Counted from the first letter of the stretch, positions 27,363-39,589 are shown. The stretch: DNA of 64,000 bases from Tubiluchus corallicola (GCA_030141605.1 JAQGDQ010000294.1:213501-277500), one strand, 5' to 3'. Program-made: numbers and translations. Notes: generated by a model not told the origin, from the sequence alone.

Positions 27363-27769
27363 TAATTTTTGTTTTGCATTAGTTATTAAAATGAACTTAG
27401 TGTCTTAGTAATTTTTTATAACAAACTGTAAGCTGCTTCATTAAGCAATGTTTTTAATTGACTTCAGGCATTTTATAATAGTAGTTCAAGGAGAAAATAT
27501 TTAATGCTGCTTATTTGTGAAGAAACGTAGAGAACATTAAATATTTTAATATAACAATGATTATAAACATTTATTTGTTTACGTTTGGCATTAACACATC
27601 ACTTTCCAACAACTGTCAACTGATTTTCAAGATTATGGTAATTAACAAGCTATTGTCAGATAATTGCTAAAACATTTTTAACATGAGATTTTGTATCCAG
27701 TAGTGGGCATGGATTTGCATAATTTATGCAGTGCATGTATTTTTCTCCTACTTCTTTCTGTTATTAGAT
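27363..27769. other. AT-rich intergenic sequence
   Basis: Intergenic sequence between the 30-bp array and the FEM1-like gene 3' end, with no feature seen. Confidence 0.4.
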
Positions 27770-27775
27770 TTTATT
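27770..27775 (-). terminator. Candidate polyadenylation signal of the FEM1-like gene
   Basis: A minus-strand AATAAA about 210 nt past the stop codon. Confidence 0.4.
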
Positions 27776-27983
27776 TATAACTCTGCTTAGTCAAATGGCA
27801 TGCAGTTGTGTATGCGATAAAACATTGGAGACATAAGCCAGCTGCTTTAAACATTTTGTAACGAACACTAGTAATAAAGATGTAATTAAACACATTCATT
27901 TTTCACAACACCAATGATAATAGTGTTGTGTTCAATTCAACTATGTTACGTCGATTGATCAGTACTTAACGTAGGCTGAGTAA

Positions 27984-30900
27984 CTAACAGGCAGATTCAA
28001 AGAAGCTTGAAGTAAAATCATTTGGATATGTTTTATCTAACAAATTTTTTGTTTCTGCTATTTCCTTTGCCAACAAATCATTTTTGCGCTTTTGAGACAC
28101 AGAAGAATTTTTCACTAAAGACACTTTTCGTTTGCATAATGAAAGAACGACATCTGTCTTGCCCTCGGCCATGTAGAACTTACACATGTCGTTTATCAGA
28201 GTCAACAGAAGAGTGTAATTATTACCGACAATGCGGGTTTGAGCAGTGAGAAGCTCCATTCGTAACTCGTGTTCGTCTCCCCGGGTTACAAGCTTCTGAA
28301 GTTCCTTTGTGTTCTGGCATTCTGGCCTATCCAAATACTCAGGTATACGTACACTGTGTTTAGCTATAACATGCTCAGAATCTGCACATCTTATGTCCAT
28401 AGCTTTAAAAAGACAATGTACTGCACTACCAAAATCCCTCCACCTTAGTGTAGCAACCAACTCCAAAATTTCTGCGGAAAGTTGTTTTGGGCAATCTTTG
28501 CGGGAATGCAAGAAATCTGCAACCTCAATAGCTCCAAACAAAACTGCTCGAATTGCACACGTTCTCAGCTCCGATCCCAAATTAACAGGCTCGTCGGGAA
28601 AAAGGTCGATCAGCATCTTAATCAACAATATGTTGAACCCCTTGTGCGATATGATGACTCTCGTCTCGTTAGCTTTGTTAGCAATATTAAACACAGTGTC
28701 TTCGCATTTTGTTAAAGCGTTTAATATATTTGAGAGATTATTTGGATCGCTTGCCTGAAGTTTATCTACAACATTCTTTATTTTTGTTCCAAAAGCATGA
28801 TTGGCATTTGTTAAGGCATCAACTCGTTCCTTTGCCAGGCAAATTACTGGTTGTAGCCGACGTCGATATGTGCAAACAGTAATCATAGGACACTGGAGTC
28901 CAGAAAAGCTTGCCTCTATATCACAACGCATAAATAGTTGAAGCAGCTTTCTAGCACCAGAATGAGCAGCCTTGTGAAATGGTGTCAGACCTTGGTAGTC
29001 CTCAATACTTGGATTGGCATCGTTTTCTATCAAGTATTTGATAACCGTTTCATTTGTTGTCAGATCTGCACATGCTAGCATCAGCGGCGTTTCTTTAAAT
29101 TTATTTTGCGGGTTCGTATCGCAGTGAACATTTAAAATTAGTTTAACCACCTCAAGTTTTGTAGCAGGTGCATTAGCTCTGCATGCGAGGTGTACTGGCA
29201 GCATGCCATACTTATCTGCCACATTGACGGTAACACCTTTGCCAAGAATAAATTTAATTAGAGATACTTGATCTATGTTAACATCATAGGCTTTTGGGAA
29301 GTCCGTAAGGCTAAAACAAAGTATATGCAGGAGTGTCTTGCCTTGATTGTTTACCACTCCTACAGTAAAATTATTATCATTCAGCAAATGAATCATATCC
29401 ATACTATTTACAAAGTGTATTGCAGTTGATCCATCTAGGGTTGCCTGCTTTTTGTCAACGCTGTTGCCTAGCAGCCATCTGACTGTTTCGGTTTTGTTAC
29501 AATGCACTGCTCCTAGAAGACACGGCAGTGTGCTACCTTGGAAGAAGTTGAGCGTGTCCTGACCCTGGCTTAACATGACAAAGCTCCCAATGTTGATCAG
29601 GTTATAACTTTCTAGGCCGCTTTCTGCCATTTCAAAATTGTTCCGAAGAAAAAGATCTAGCAGATCTAAGTTTCCGGAACAACAAGCCAGTCTAAAGGGC
29701 GTGGTGAAGAACAGAGTCGATTTGTCAGCTCCTTGAAACACAAGGCGAGTTTTACAGTTGCGTAAAGTTTCATGGATGAAATCGAACGTATCACCTTCTA
29801 TTGTAACTTCATCCCATAGGTAGTGCTTGAGGCAGAATGAAAGGTATTTCCTGAAAACTGTAAGAACAAAAGATGGCCGTTTAACTGTTACATAACTGCA
29901 CATTTGCCTGCTGATAGAGAGTTTCCACTACATCCACAGAACAGTTTATCATGATTGTGGGAGCAGAACTGACGTCACCTTACAGTCACAATGACAGTAG
30001 ACAAGAATCATTTGTACCCTAGAGCGCGTTCTACAATCACAACCTGACTGTAGATTTCTTGTAGTCAGCGCTGACAGTTTCCGCAAGATTTCGAGCTAGG
30101 CAGCACCAACACATATACTTGAGTTTGTAAAATGTGCTTTGTCTCAACTTGCGACAGCTAATGAACTTAAATCACTTAATTTCAAAAATTCATCAAGACA
30201 GTCGGGCTGTATGGAAATGCGCGGGACGTGATGATGACCGTGACTTTGGTGACATCATTTCAGAATCAGAATTGTTTGCTGTTCGACTGTAACAGAAACT
30301 CTCTAACAACGCACCGATTTGTTTGAAGTACATGCCAACAATGTGCAGCGCATTACGCAAGATCTTGTATCGTAAATGTTGAATAACGTGTACACCAACA
30401 GCAACGAAGACAATATCATAATAGCAAAAAACAAACTGATAAACAGACAAAACCGAACATTGAAGGAAAACCAGATGATTGCACAGACATTAGTTCAAAA
30501 TAAAGAATGTTCTAAAATAGTGAAAACTACAATAGGTTTTTTTAAATCAAAGTTTAAGTTAAATAACAATTACCTCAGATAGTTAATTTTGTTAAAGTTT
30601 CAAAGCTATACACAGCTCAGCGAATCCACTAAGACAGGTACTGGCTCCTTTTTATCACATTCACCTTGATGACATCACTGCAGTGATCGTCTGTGACGTC
30701 AGTGTGACGTAGAGCTCATTTTCATGACATCAGCGTCTTATAGCAATCTTTGCTTATGTGAAATGTGCTTGATGTGCAAGAAAGATGTCTACCATTGGAC
30801 AAATTGTGGCTAGTTTGTGACATACGCGATAGCTATATTCGGTTGCCATAAATAGCCTTTCAAAGGTAATCATTCAAATATCAGAAACAATTCCTAACTT

Positions 30901-31412
30901 TTATAGGCAAGAAAATGTATATTTAGGACAGTAAATTAAAATGAGATCAAGTTTAAACAATCGTCCGGTTTTCCTTTAATACTGCTAACAGTTGAAATAC
31001 ATCACATTACATTACATATGTAACAACAAAAGCTAAAAACATAAAGAGACATGGGCTGCAAATAAAGTGACTGTAATACTGTACAGATAACACTAGTACA
31101 GTCAAACAGTAAAGTACAATGAAAGCAGCTGGTAGCATACTTTACTTCAGGGTCAGAAGAATTCACACAACTAATCCTTACCTTAAAAAATTAAGGAAAG
31201 TAAAAAAATGACAAGAATTATCAAACTACATGTGTTATACGACAGACACAAAGCCATAAACTTACTAAAAAAGAAAAATTATGTAAACTTAAGAAAAGTG
31301 TGTCGAAACATTTTGCATTTTTCGACTTAATTTATGCAGGTAAAATACATTTACCTGTCACTTCATCTTCTCTTTCTGAGTTTTTATCCTCTGCTGCTTC
31401 TTCATTCATCAT
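27984..31412 (-). CDS. FEM1-related ankyrin-repeat protein (two coding exons)
   Basis: Exons 31355-31412 and 27984-29857 join in phase 1 to give 643 residues, the usual FEM1 size. Exon 1 starts MMNEEAAEDKNSERED and ends CAG|GTAAAT; exon 2 follows TTGTTCTTACAG. Ankyrin-type repeats span about residues 70-330 (such as RLACCSGNLDLLDLFL, YGMLPVHLACRA, KETPLMLACA, GLTPFHKAAHSGARKLLQLF). From about 450 the order follows the FEM1 core: an ankyrin-like AIRAVLFGAIEVADFL, ILELVATLRWRDFGSAVHCL, then RPECQNTKELQKL and TAQTRIVG. FEM1 proteins are CUL2 ubiquitin-ligase receptors that read C-terminal degrons. The sequence is divergent, the typical C-terminal ankyrin pair is absent, and a VHL/CUL2 box was not identifiable, so ligase function is inferred only. 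A transposon copy lies 142 bp upstream of the start codon. Confidence 0.82.
30650..30985 (+). repeat. Dispersed repeat family R2, copy 1 (in FEM1-like intron)
   Basis: Matches the reverse complement of 45605-45965. Shared blocks include GACGTAGAGCTCATTTT, the GGTTGCCAT block and ATAGGCAAGAAAATGTATAT. It occupies part of the single intron of the FEM1-like gene. Class unknown. Confidence 0.65.
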
Positions 31413-31553
31413 GAGAAATTGCACCGAAGCAATTTACAGCACATTTATCACATTACAAGCCACATATTAAATTATGAACATTAACAAATATCAGTGTTAG
31501 GAGTTTCAAATCTTGGATAAGCATGCGACCTTTGAACATGGCACGTACACCAT

Positions 31554-32426
31554 CAGTGGCAGCTCTAGTGGCTATCTACAAAACAACATCTTAGCTTGTG
31601 TTAGCAACAATAGTGTACAAAATATGAACACAAGTTTAATACTGCTAAGAAACCTAAATACTACTTTGCATGTTAATTTTGCCTAATAATAAAAAACTGT
31701 TGTTAATTACCAATAATAATTAGCATGTAATTTGCAGAAGGTCCTGCAACAGTAGCTACTCTGTAACTGGGAGTTGTGTTGTTTCTTCCAACTAATTTAC
31801 CGTGACAAACATAAAATATACAAAAGGTGACTTCATTCCATTGAAGCAGTAACACAAAGTCACCAAAGTATAGAAGCAAAGGCTGAAGCTGCTTCTTTGT
31901 TGGCAGGTGTGAAGTGTCATGTGGAATTATGTATTGTATTCAGTGGCAGCTCCTAGCTAAGATTAGTGGGGGTGCTGTTTCAGAAAATGTTTAGCCATTG
32001 TTTTAATATTTTATAAAACCAAACAACACGTGTAATTTTAATGTTGTAATTTTAAACAAACAAACAAACATACGAAAATTTATATTTCACTTGATAAAAT
32101 CCTAAACAAAAAAATATTTTTTGCTCATTAATAGCCCAAATTTGTCGCAGTTCGAGCTTGATCAATTCACGGTAAGCACGTGACAACTGACAACAAACTG
32201 TGTGAGTGACAGTACTTTCTCTACCTGCGCTCAGACTTGTGTGGCATTTGTGTACATGGCTGCATATGCACAACAGCCAACAGTACTACCCTCATGTGCC
32301 CTGTTTCGGTACCAATATAAAGAAAGAACTAAGGAAAAAGAGTTACTATATTGAATATTATTGATAATATCGAGAGAAAATAGGGGGTGCTGCAGTTCCA
32401 CAGTACCTATACATGAGCCGCCCCTG
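31554..32426 (+). mobile_element. hAT-like non-autonomous element, copy A
   Basis: Begins CAGTGGCAGCTCTAG and ends GAGCCGCCCCTG, which are hAT-type inverted termini. Flanks TACACCAT and TACTCCAC match at 6 of 8 positions, consistent with an aged target duplication. Its left half is nearly identical to 39861-40250 in the same orientation, while the centre has diverged. A second CAGTGGCAGCTCCTAGC terminus inside (near 31941) suggests nesting. It sits directly upstream of the FEM1-like start codon. Confidence 0.65.
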
Positions 32427-33119
32427 TACTCCACGCGGTGACATTAAAAGCAGTACTGTTTGCACATGGGCAAATAAAATAGTAAAGCATTTCTAATGTA
32501 ACCAGGAGTGCCACACTTGAGAAAGTATATGTACTTATCACAAATATATGGAACGTGTCTTTCATTAGCAGAAAATAATTTATAACGATGTCAAATTCAT
32601 TATTGCCTTTGTCCAAAACTGCAAAGTCAGATTATGTGATGACATTACTATTTTTTGAAAAATCCGGTAATAAATTAGATTTGGTTATTAAAGAGTCATT
32701 TTTAAAAATAAAAAAACTCTTTTGAATTAAAAATGGCTACGTTTATAACAACCACTATGACTCTGCGCGACTCTCGCAAGTTATTAAAGCCTCACAACTT
32801 TCTTATAATATTTCTTACAAGTTTACAGATTTATTTTGCCCAGTGAGTCAACTTAATTAGTGTCATTTTATAAAATTTGTTTCTTAGACTATTACATACA
32901 AGTTTTCTACTTTCATACTTCTTGACAACTGAGTCTGCACGAGTTACGTAGTTCCTGGAAAACTTTAAAATTACAAAATTGTGGAATAAAAACGTTTTTA
33001 ATTATTCTAATAGTACAAGTATAACATCAGATCTCTGCTAACATGATATTGCAAACTGGTATTTTCAAAAAAAAAATTTATAGAAACAAATAAAATTTTT
33101 ACTTTGTTTAATCTATTTA
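32427..33119. other. AT-rich intergenic sequence
   Basis: No gene or repeat recognised between hAT copy A and repeat R1 copy 3. Confidence 0.4.
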
Positions 33120-33440
33120 AAGTACAAGAAAAACTTCCATTTACATTAAGCTTAACAAATTTGTCTTGAAATTTTATACCACTTACATACTACCTTTTTG
33201 CATACAGGGCTTGCATCGGCAGTAATACTGTATAGCACATGTGAACTGAAACTCCAGCAATGAGCATTAGGCAAAGCCATTTTTATGATAACTCATTTGA
33301 AACAAGTTTAGATAACATTGTGTAAAGTTTGAAAATAATCAGAGCATTCGTAGTGCACACGCCAGTAACTAAGTAAAATTTTAAATTACTGTATCTTATC
33401 AATAGCATTAAAAATGCATTTTTGGTAAGTGAGTGGTGCA
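33120..33440 (+). repeat. Dispersed repeat family R1, copy 3
   Basis: Third and longest copy of the family seen at 17728 and 20096, with shared TTTTGCATACAGGGCTTGC and ACAAGTTTAGATAACATTG blocks. Same orientation as the other two. Confidence 0.65.
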
Positions 33441-34396
33441 CCCTGGAGGTGAGTCTGATGACATTTTTCCAATTGGTGAAAACATTTTAAATAATTAATA
33501 ATTTTCTTTACTAGTTTCATAAGTCCTTCCAGCAGGTAAGTGCAATGCTAACTAATATAACTTTGTATGGAAAGTTTTTTTGGGATATAGTTTAACATTG
33601 CCTTTTCTTCCCCTGACTGCCATTGTGCTTATATGACGTCATGTAATGGCACGGTCGGAACAGTATTGCGAGAAATTTAAAATGAAAACAAACAAAAATT
33701 CCTTTTGAACATGAGTACAATATACACACAAAATTGCTATTTTATAAAGTAATATAATTTTTTAGGCAGTTTTTCTGAAACCTACTTCAGGCACCCCTTT
33801 TCTTGTCCTTTAAGCCTTACCGATTTATGATTATAGTGCAAAATTATTTTATTTGTAGTCAGTTGTTGCCAAGCGAATAGAGAAATGTTCTGCGCAATTC
33901 TAGATAAAGTTGAAATATTTCTCTATGAGAAATGCGTCTATGTAACCAGAAAACTGAAATTTATTTATTAAGCAAGTAATTGTAGGGAAGCTGACAAGAA
34001 CAAAATGATTGTATTGCAACCCAAGGCCGAGCTCAAACAACTTACAGCGGAATCTAATATACCTACATTTAAAAACATAGAAATTATTGCGCAATTTGTT
34101 TTAAAGTCATTCATGAAAATTAAAAAGTTGTTGTCTTCGGCCAACCGAAATCTCTCTGTGGTCATGTTTAGAATTTATGAGATGAATTGACCAATACAAA
34201 ATGTTTAGAATTTATGACATGAACTGACCAATACAAAAATATAACTGTTTGAAGGTAACACCAAACTTTTCCAGTTCACTCAGAAATGTCACGTATCTAA
34301 ATGTTTAAATCTTTCTGCCTAAATTCATGTTTTTGTAGCTAACAAAATGGTATATTTAATATTGGGTTTGTTTTGATTGTTCATAGTTGATATTAA
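33441..34396. other. AT-rich intergenic sequence
   Basis: A local direct duplication of about 25 bp (TGTTTAGAATTTATGA, at about 34163 and 34201) is the only structure noticed. Confidence 0.4.
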
Positions 34397-34398
34397 TA

Positions 34399-35509
34399 CA
34401 GTAGGCACTGCTTAATAGACTCACTTTGGGACTGACATGTTTTGACCTAATTAACCGACTAAACCTATTAACTGTGCAGTTAAAAATTTAAAAAAAATAT
34501 TTTAAAATATTAATTAATACAGTAAATTAGTAACAAATTAAAATGTATACTTTTCTAAAAAAATGTTTGCAAAATGACTGTACCTACATCTTTGACTGTT
34601 AACTGATTAAGCGTGAAAGTGTAATTTGCAACGAGAGCTTCAAAAGGAAACTGCTAGGCAAGTGATTAAATGTTTAGCTTCCAGAAATTCTTGAGTAACG
34701 AGGTTAATTGCAGCGGGTAACAGCTAGCGTATTAGCGCATGATAAACGTACCTGCTTACAAACATAACATACTTAACATGACTGTTTCTACAGAGGTTAT
34801 AGTGCACAAAAGCAAAGTAAAGATGACATAAAAGTAGGAAAGGCTGTTTGGCTAACATAGCAAATGTCTTATTTTATGTGAAAGAAAAATATCTAGTCAA
34901 TTGTGCGTAGTTATTTGAGTAAACCGCCCGTTTTCATGTACATTTGAATAGAAGCGGCCTGTACCAGGCGTTTTAAGTCAATAAAGCAATTGAGTCTATT
35001 AACTGTGAGTCTATTAAAAGTGAGTCTACGAAAGCGATTGAGTCTATTAACTGTGAGTCCATTAAGTGATTGAGTCTATTTACTGTGAGTCTACTAAGCG
35101 ATTGAGTCTATTAACTGTGAGTCTACTAAGCGATTGAGTCTATTAACTGTGAGTCTACTAAGCGATTGAGTCTATTAACTATGAGTCTACTAAGCGATTG
35201 AGTCTATTTACTGTGAGTCTACTAAGTGATTGAGTCTATTAACTGTGAGTCTATTAACTGTGAGTCTACTAAGCGATTGAGTCTATTAACTGTGAGTCTA
35301 TTAAGCGATTGAGTCTATTAACTGTGAGTCTACTAAGCGATTGAGTCTATTAACTGTGAGTCTACTAAGCGATTGAGTCTATTTACTGTAAGTCTACTAA
35401 GCGATTGAGTCTATTAACTGTGAGTCAATAAAGCGATTGAGTCTGTTAACTGTGAGTCTATTAAGTGATTAAGTCTATTAACTGTAAGTCTATTAAGCGG
35501 CGTCTACTG
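34399..35509. mobile_element. TA-target MITE (mariner/pogo type) with internal satellite
   Basis: The left end is CAGTAGGCACTGCTTAATAG and the right end is inverted (CTATTAAGCGGCGTCTACTG), both flanked by TA. The interior matches, in inverse orientation, the related element at 46767-47658 (for example the block around 34675-34735). The right half has been replaced by a long tandem array built from the element's own subterminal motif. No transposase frame is present. Confidence 0.75.
34985..35500 (+). repeat. 32-bp tandem array, about 16 copies
   Basis: The unit is GAGTCTATTAACTGTGAGTC followed by TACTAAGCGATT, with interspersed shortened units. GAGTCTATTAAGCG is the terminal sequence of the host MITE, so the array grew from its right subterminal region. 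Confidence 0.95.
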
Positions 35510-35511
35510 TA

Positions 35512-36129
35512 AGCGCTATTACAAGAATAACCACTATCAGACGAAACAAATGATTCTATTAGCTTTGACATTACGTTACTGATCACATGACTTCATTATT
35601 GACGTGATCTGAGCAAGCACAAGTATGAAACGATCACAACTAAATTAATTTTACTTACGACATAACATGCGTATCACATTCCTACTGCTAAACCTTTCTA
35701 ACATCTTGCCAGATGAACAATGCCCAAACATTGAAGCCAAACCAAATACCCAGAAATTTTGTCATTTCTTCTGATGTCAGAAGCGATGTCCCCTTACCAG
35801 ACAGCGAAATCATCGTTAAGCAAAATTTATCCCACGACTACATATGATTTTAAAGGCAGAAACAGTGAACAGGACAAACTTTGGCTAAATTTTACAGTTC
35901 ACCATACACAAGAAATTAGTTCGTGAAGCAGACTAGGATTAGGATTGGGGTTAGGGTATTTGAATTGTGTTGGGAATTGTGAACTCTTTCCTAAATTCAG
36001 ATATTTACAACATAACTTAAACAAAATACAGTACTATAATGTTTCATTAATAAGAAAATAAAAAGCTATTTGTGTTTAATACAATACCTTAGCATTTGAT
36101 TTTGCACAACGCCCAGCATGTTCCTGTTG
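35512..36129. other. Region downstream of the LigB-like gene
   Basis: Probable 3' UTR and intergenic sequence. A minus-strand ATTAAA near 36073-36078 is a weak polyadenylation candidate. A short stretch near 35938-35960 resembles degenerate telomere-like repeats (GGATTAGGATTGGGGTTAGGG is split by substitutions); it is too short to call. Confidence 0.3.
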
Positions 36130-39100
36130 TCATACTATCTGTACTACTTTGTTTGTCCTTGCAGAAAACGAATGACATGGGAGAAAGCTCGCTATCATCA
36201 TACCGTAATAACTGGGATGGTAATTAGCATAAAGTTTCGCATTCCAGCAAACACGTGAACTATGTAGGAGTGAGTCTAGTAGAACAAAACCAGGAAAACC
36301 ACACGATAAAGCTTCATCCACATATGAAGCGGCGGTGACAGTGAGTTCAGAACTGGTTTGAGTTTCCACCCATCTTCCACATGCCTGCCATTAGAGCAAT
36401 AGTAATTAAGTTCTGAGTAGCATACATTTAAAAATGCATTTGTCTACCAAGCAAAAGTAATCATACAATGAGTTCAGCAAACAATTCTTGGCCTAGTAAT
36501 ACCGAATTGAAAGATGAAATTAAAATTACAACACCGATTAAGACCGAATTAAGCAAAATACAGGGCTGGTTTTAAGCCAATTAGACAGATTTGTTCAAAC
36601 TGGAGGAATTGACGCGAGTGAAGGATGACATGATGAATTAACGAGCATCTGGTGTGCACAAATTTTCTTGATACTGTGAGAGCAGTGAAATCATTCGGTC
36701 TTTCCTCGTATAATTAAGTTTCAATGCGTTTTTTGCTGATCAGCTAAGTGTTTTGTAATTTCAATTTATTGTCATCATTTACGTTCAAAAAACTAATTGG
36801 CAAAACCTATTATTAGTTAGATCGTCTTTGAATTTTAATTTTACTAATTTGTGGGCGATGTTAAAACCTTCAACACAGATTAAAATACACCAGAGGCTCA
36901 ATAATTTGGCTATGCTATCTGTAGAAAATGACATCGCAAACAACATTTGACTTTGAAAGATTTCTTGAATAAAAAAACAGAAAAGTCTGTTTTACAAGGC
37001 TTATGCACAAACAGTATGTCAGTAATTATCTTTACTTTTTTAATAAAACATTAAAACTTTCCTATGGGCTTTTAATTCTTAGTATATCATTGTCGCTAAA
37101 GTTGGGGCCTCAAGCTCTTAAGACTTTTTGGTCGAGGCTGGCGTACATGAAGCATAAAATATAAATGTTCAGCTTTTGTAGGGTAAAAGTCTCCATTAAC
37201 AATTTTCTAATAGAGCCCGGCAGTTCCTAGCAGCGGCCCTAGCAAAATAGCTACCCAATTTAATGATAGATGTAAGCATCTACCCAATTTAAAAGTAAAA
37301 TGAGACACTCGTCCATAGGAATTGCACAAATTTTACAGTTCAACACATCTCATTAAATACATTATTGTCAATCAGAAATATAAACACAAACAGCTTTTTC
37401 AGCTATATTTTGATAACAACTGAAGTTACAGGTTACCTTATCAAACGGCTCTGCGGCCGGAGAAAACCCATAAGGACCATTTGGATCGTGGGTGTGTGCC
37501 AGATCTCCGCTTATGATCACAGCAATGCGTTTCTGTTGTTCTTCAAGCTTTACAAACAGAGCAGTGCCTGCACAAAATTCAACAAAGTCTATGAAAATCT
37601 ATTCATTGCACGTGTCAAGCAATGTACAAGTATATTTAATAAAAAATAATAATTTGTGGCTGGAACCGTTCATGACTGGAAGCAGACCCGTACATGGCTG
37701 GAAGAAGAGAGGTACATGGCTGGAAAGAGACCCATACATGGCTGGAATGACATCCGTACATGGCTGGAAGGAGAAGAAAAGAGGTACATGCCTGGAAGAA
37801 GAGATGTACATTACTGGAAAGAAGACACGTACATTACTGGAAAGAGACCCGCACTTGACTGGAAGGGGAGCCGTACGTGAATGGAAGGGGACCCGTACGT
37901 GACTGGAAAGAAGACCCGCACATGACTGGAAATGGTAATTTTTTATGATTTATAATATTCTTCTAATGTTAGAATTAATATTTTTAATATATCTTTATAC
38001 ATTTTGTGATTTTTTTTATGTAAAATTCATCAAATCTATACATTACTGTACAATACGTACAACGCATGTGCAAAAATACTTTAGACGGAGTACCGCAAAA
38101 ACCCGCAAAACAGCGAAAATATTTCGATAAATATTTTACAATAATATTTTTGAAAACCCGCGAAACAGCGAGTCCACGATAAACGAACCGGAACGTAGTA
38201 GCGAGGGAACACTGTAATTACCCAAACTAGAAAGCTCGTTTATCATAGAAACAGCATCTGTGTAGCGTCTGTTTGGCACGGACAGCACAACAGCTAACGT
38301 AGACGCCCACGCGGACTCTCCAATAAAGTAAAACGGAATCACTTCACCCCATCTACAATAGGAAAGTTTTAATTATCAATCAATGTCAACACTAATTAAT
38401 AAAAAATACCACAACGAAAGCAAAGAACAGAAAAATGCCCTTTTAATTTCCTTATATTGAGATTATCAAAATTATTATCATTTATTCCAATTCTGGTTAC
38501 AAAGACGTTTTCCATGTTACGTAATTGTTAACATAATCATAGGATAGAGTTGTAACACTTTCTAATAGGAGTTGAAATTTTGTTAATCTACATTAATTCC
38601 ACAGCACTGGTATTTCCAGGCACTGCATATTTGTAACTTACACAAAATGCAAAAGCTTTTTTCCGGAAGATCGCCATCAAACTTACAAATACAATCTATG
38701 CACATTTACCTGAGCGGAAAAGCCTCGGCCTGGCCAAAAACGTTGAGCACAGATACGTTGTAATGTAACTTCAACTGCTGAAAAAGTTCCATGGTCAGAT
38801 TTTTGTCAAAGTGAACTGAAAATACAAATGATAAAAGTAACAATAAATTTCAAAAATAGCTGCATATACTTGATATTTATAAGTATACCATGGCACGAAG
38901 CTAATTTAAGTCTCTTGTACAACACTACCAATCATTTTTGAATTCTTGAAAAAGTAGGTTTAATTAGTGTTTAGTTTAAGTAGCATTCGGATGTGTTTCA
39001 GGGGGTGTGGAATAGATAAAATTGGTTTATATTGTTTTCAATGCACTAGTTTGTGCAGCCTGCGTAAGCGTTATTCTTTTTCTGTAGTTGTTTTCTATCG

Positions 39101-39517
39101 ATTTTTTCTGCAGAGCGCAGGCTATTTCGCAGGTGAAAAACACATCTGTCATTAATATTCAAAGATTGAAAACCAACCTGTCACATTATAGCAGCACGGT
39201 GGGCACTTGCAGTTATCCGTATCAGCGTATCCCTTGGCAACAGTGCCCAGGTAAAACTCAAACATGGTCTGATCGGCTACACCGTGGGGAGTTACCAAAA
39301 AAACTACATCTGGGGTCAAGTCAGCGATATGTTCCCCAACTTCTTTAGCAGAACGATGTAACACCCACGCATGTTCCCTTGCTACGGGATCAGTGGTGTT
39401 AAAATGAGATGGATCTAGCGCTATGCCACCATGTGGAAATATGTAAGAACCTATAATCTTTGAGTTGCATAAATTCACTAAGGAGCACACAAATAGTAAG
39501 ATTATAATTTTATACAT
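36130..39517 (-). CDS. Secreted LigB-type (class III extradiol dioxygenase-like) protein
   Basis: Five exons: 39178-39517, 38710-38815, 38222-38352, 37437-37567, 36130-36384. All sites are GT-AG and phases agree (1, 2, 1, 0), giving 320 residues. Residues 1-19 are a signal peptide (MYKIIILLFVCSLVNLCNS), unusual because characterised LigB and MEMO-like proteins are cytosolic. Family landmarks: IFPHGG (His29), LVTPHG (His78), RWGEVIPF (about 149-156), SGDLAHTH (212-219, with the likely catalytic His217/219) and the NYHPSYYGMMIA tail. These His residues fit a non-haem iron site, but substrate and activity are unknown. An upstream in-frame Met at 39550 would add eleven polar residues before the signal sequence, so the second Met is preferred. 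Intron 3 holds a minisatellite and a MITE ending at the exon-3 donor. Confidence 0.85.
37660..37936 (+). repeat. 22-bp minisatellite, about 12 copies, in LigB-like intron 3
   Basis: The unit is approximately ACATGGCTGGAAAGAGACCC plus GT. Units vary from 22 to 28 bp. It starts about 90 bp upstream (in transcript sense) of exon 4. Confidence 0.9.
38084..38214 (-). mobile_element. Truncated mariner-type MITE (same family as 48247-48631)
   Basis: From GACGGAGTACCGCAAAAAC to the terminal GAGGGAACACTG it matches the right third of the complete copy at 48247-48631. The terminus is followed by the TA target. The left end could not be found. The terminus lies at intron position +8 of the LigB-like exon-3 donor. 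Confidence 0.75.
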
Positions 39518-39579
39518 TTTTACGGTTAAAAAGACATAATTAGATTGCATAGATACAAAGAAATGTTGACTTAATCAGC

Positions 39580-39589
39580 CTTTTAAAGG
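39580..39589 (-). promoter_or_regulatory. Possible TATA-like element of the LigB-like gene
   Basis: Minus strand CCTTTAAAAGG, about 65-70 nt upstream of the preferred start codon. With the usual 30-nt spacing the RNA would start near 39555, supporting the second Met. Speculative. Confidence 0.25.

Noticed and set aside
26824-27379. Open frames of 90-176 codons on both strands
   Set aside because: They are created by a 30-bp tandem repeat whose length is divisible by three. There is no start context, no splice sites and no non-periodic sequence.
29858-29903. ATG at 29903 as start of the FEM1-like protein
   Set aside because: A strong acceptor (TTGTTCTTACAG) lies downstream at 29858, and an upstream exon at 31355-31412 with its own ATG joins in the correct phase. 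The 15 residues before the acceptor look intronic.
35935-35962. Interstitial telomere repeat
   Set aside because: Only a few degenerate hexamers, too short to distinguish from chance.
39518-39550. Upstream in-frame Met for the LigB-like protein
   Set aside because: It adds a polar segment ahead of a good signal peptide, and a TATA-like element would place the RNA start too close to it.
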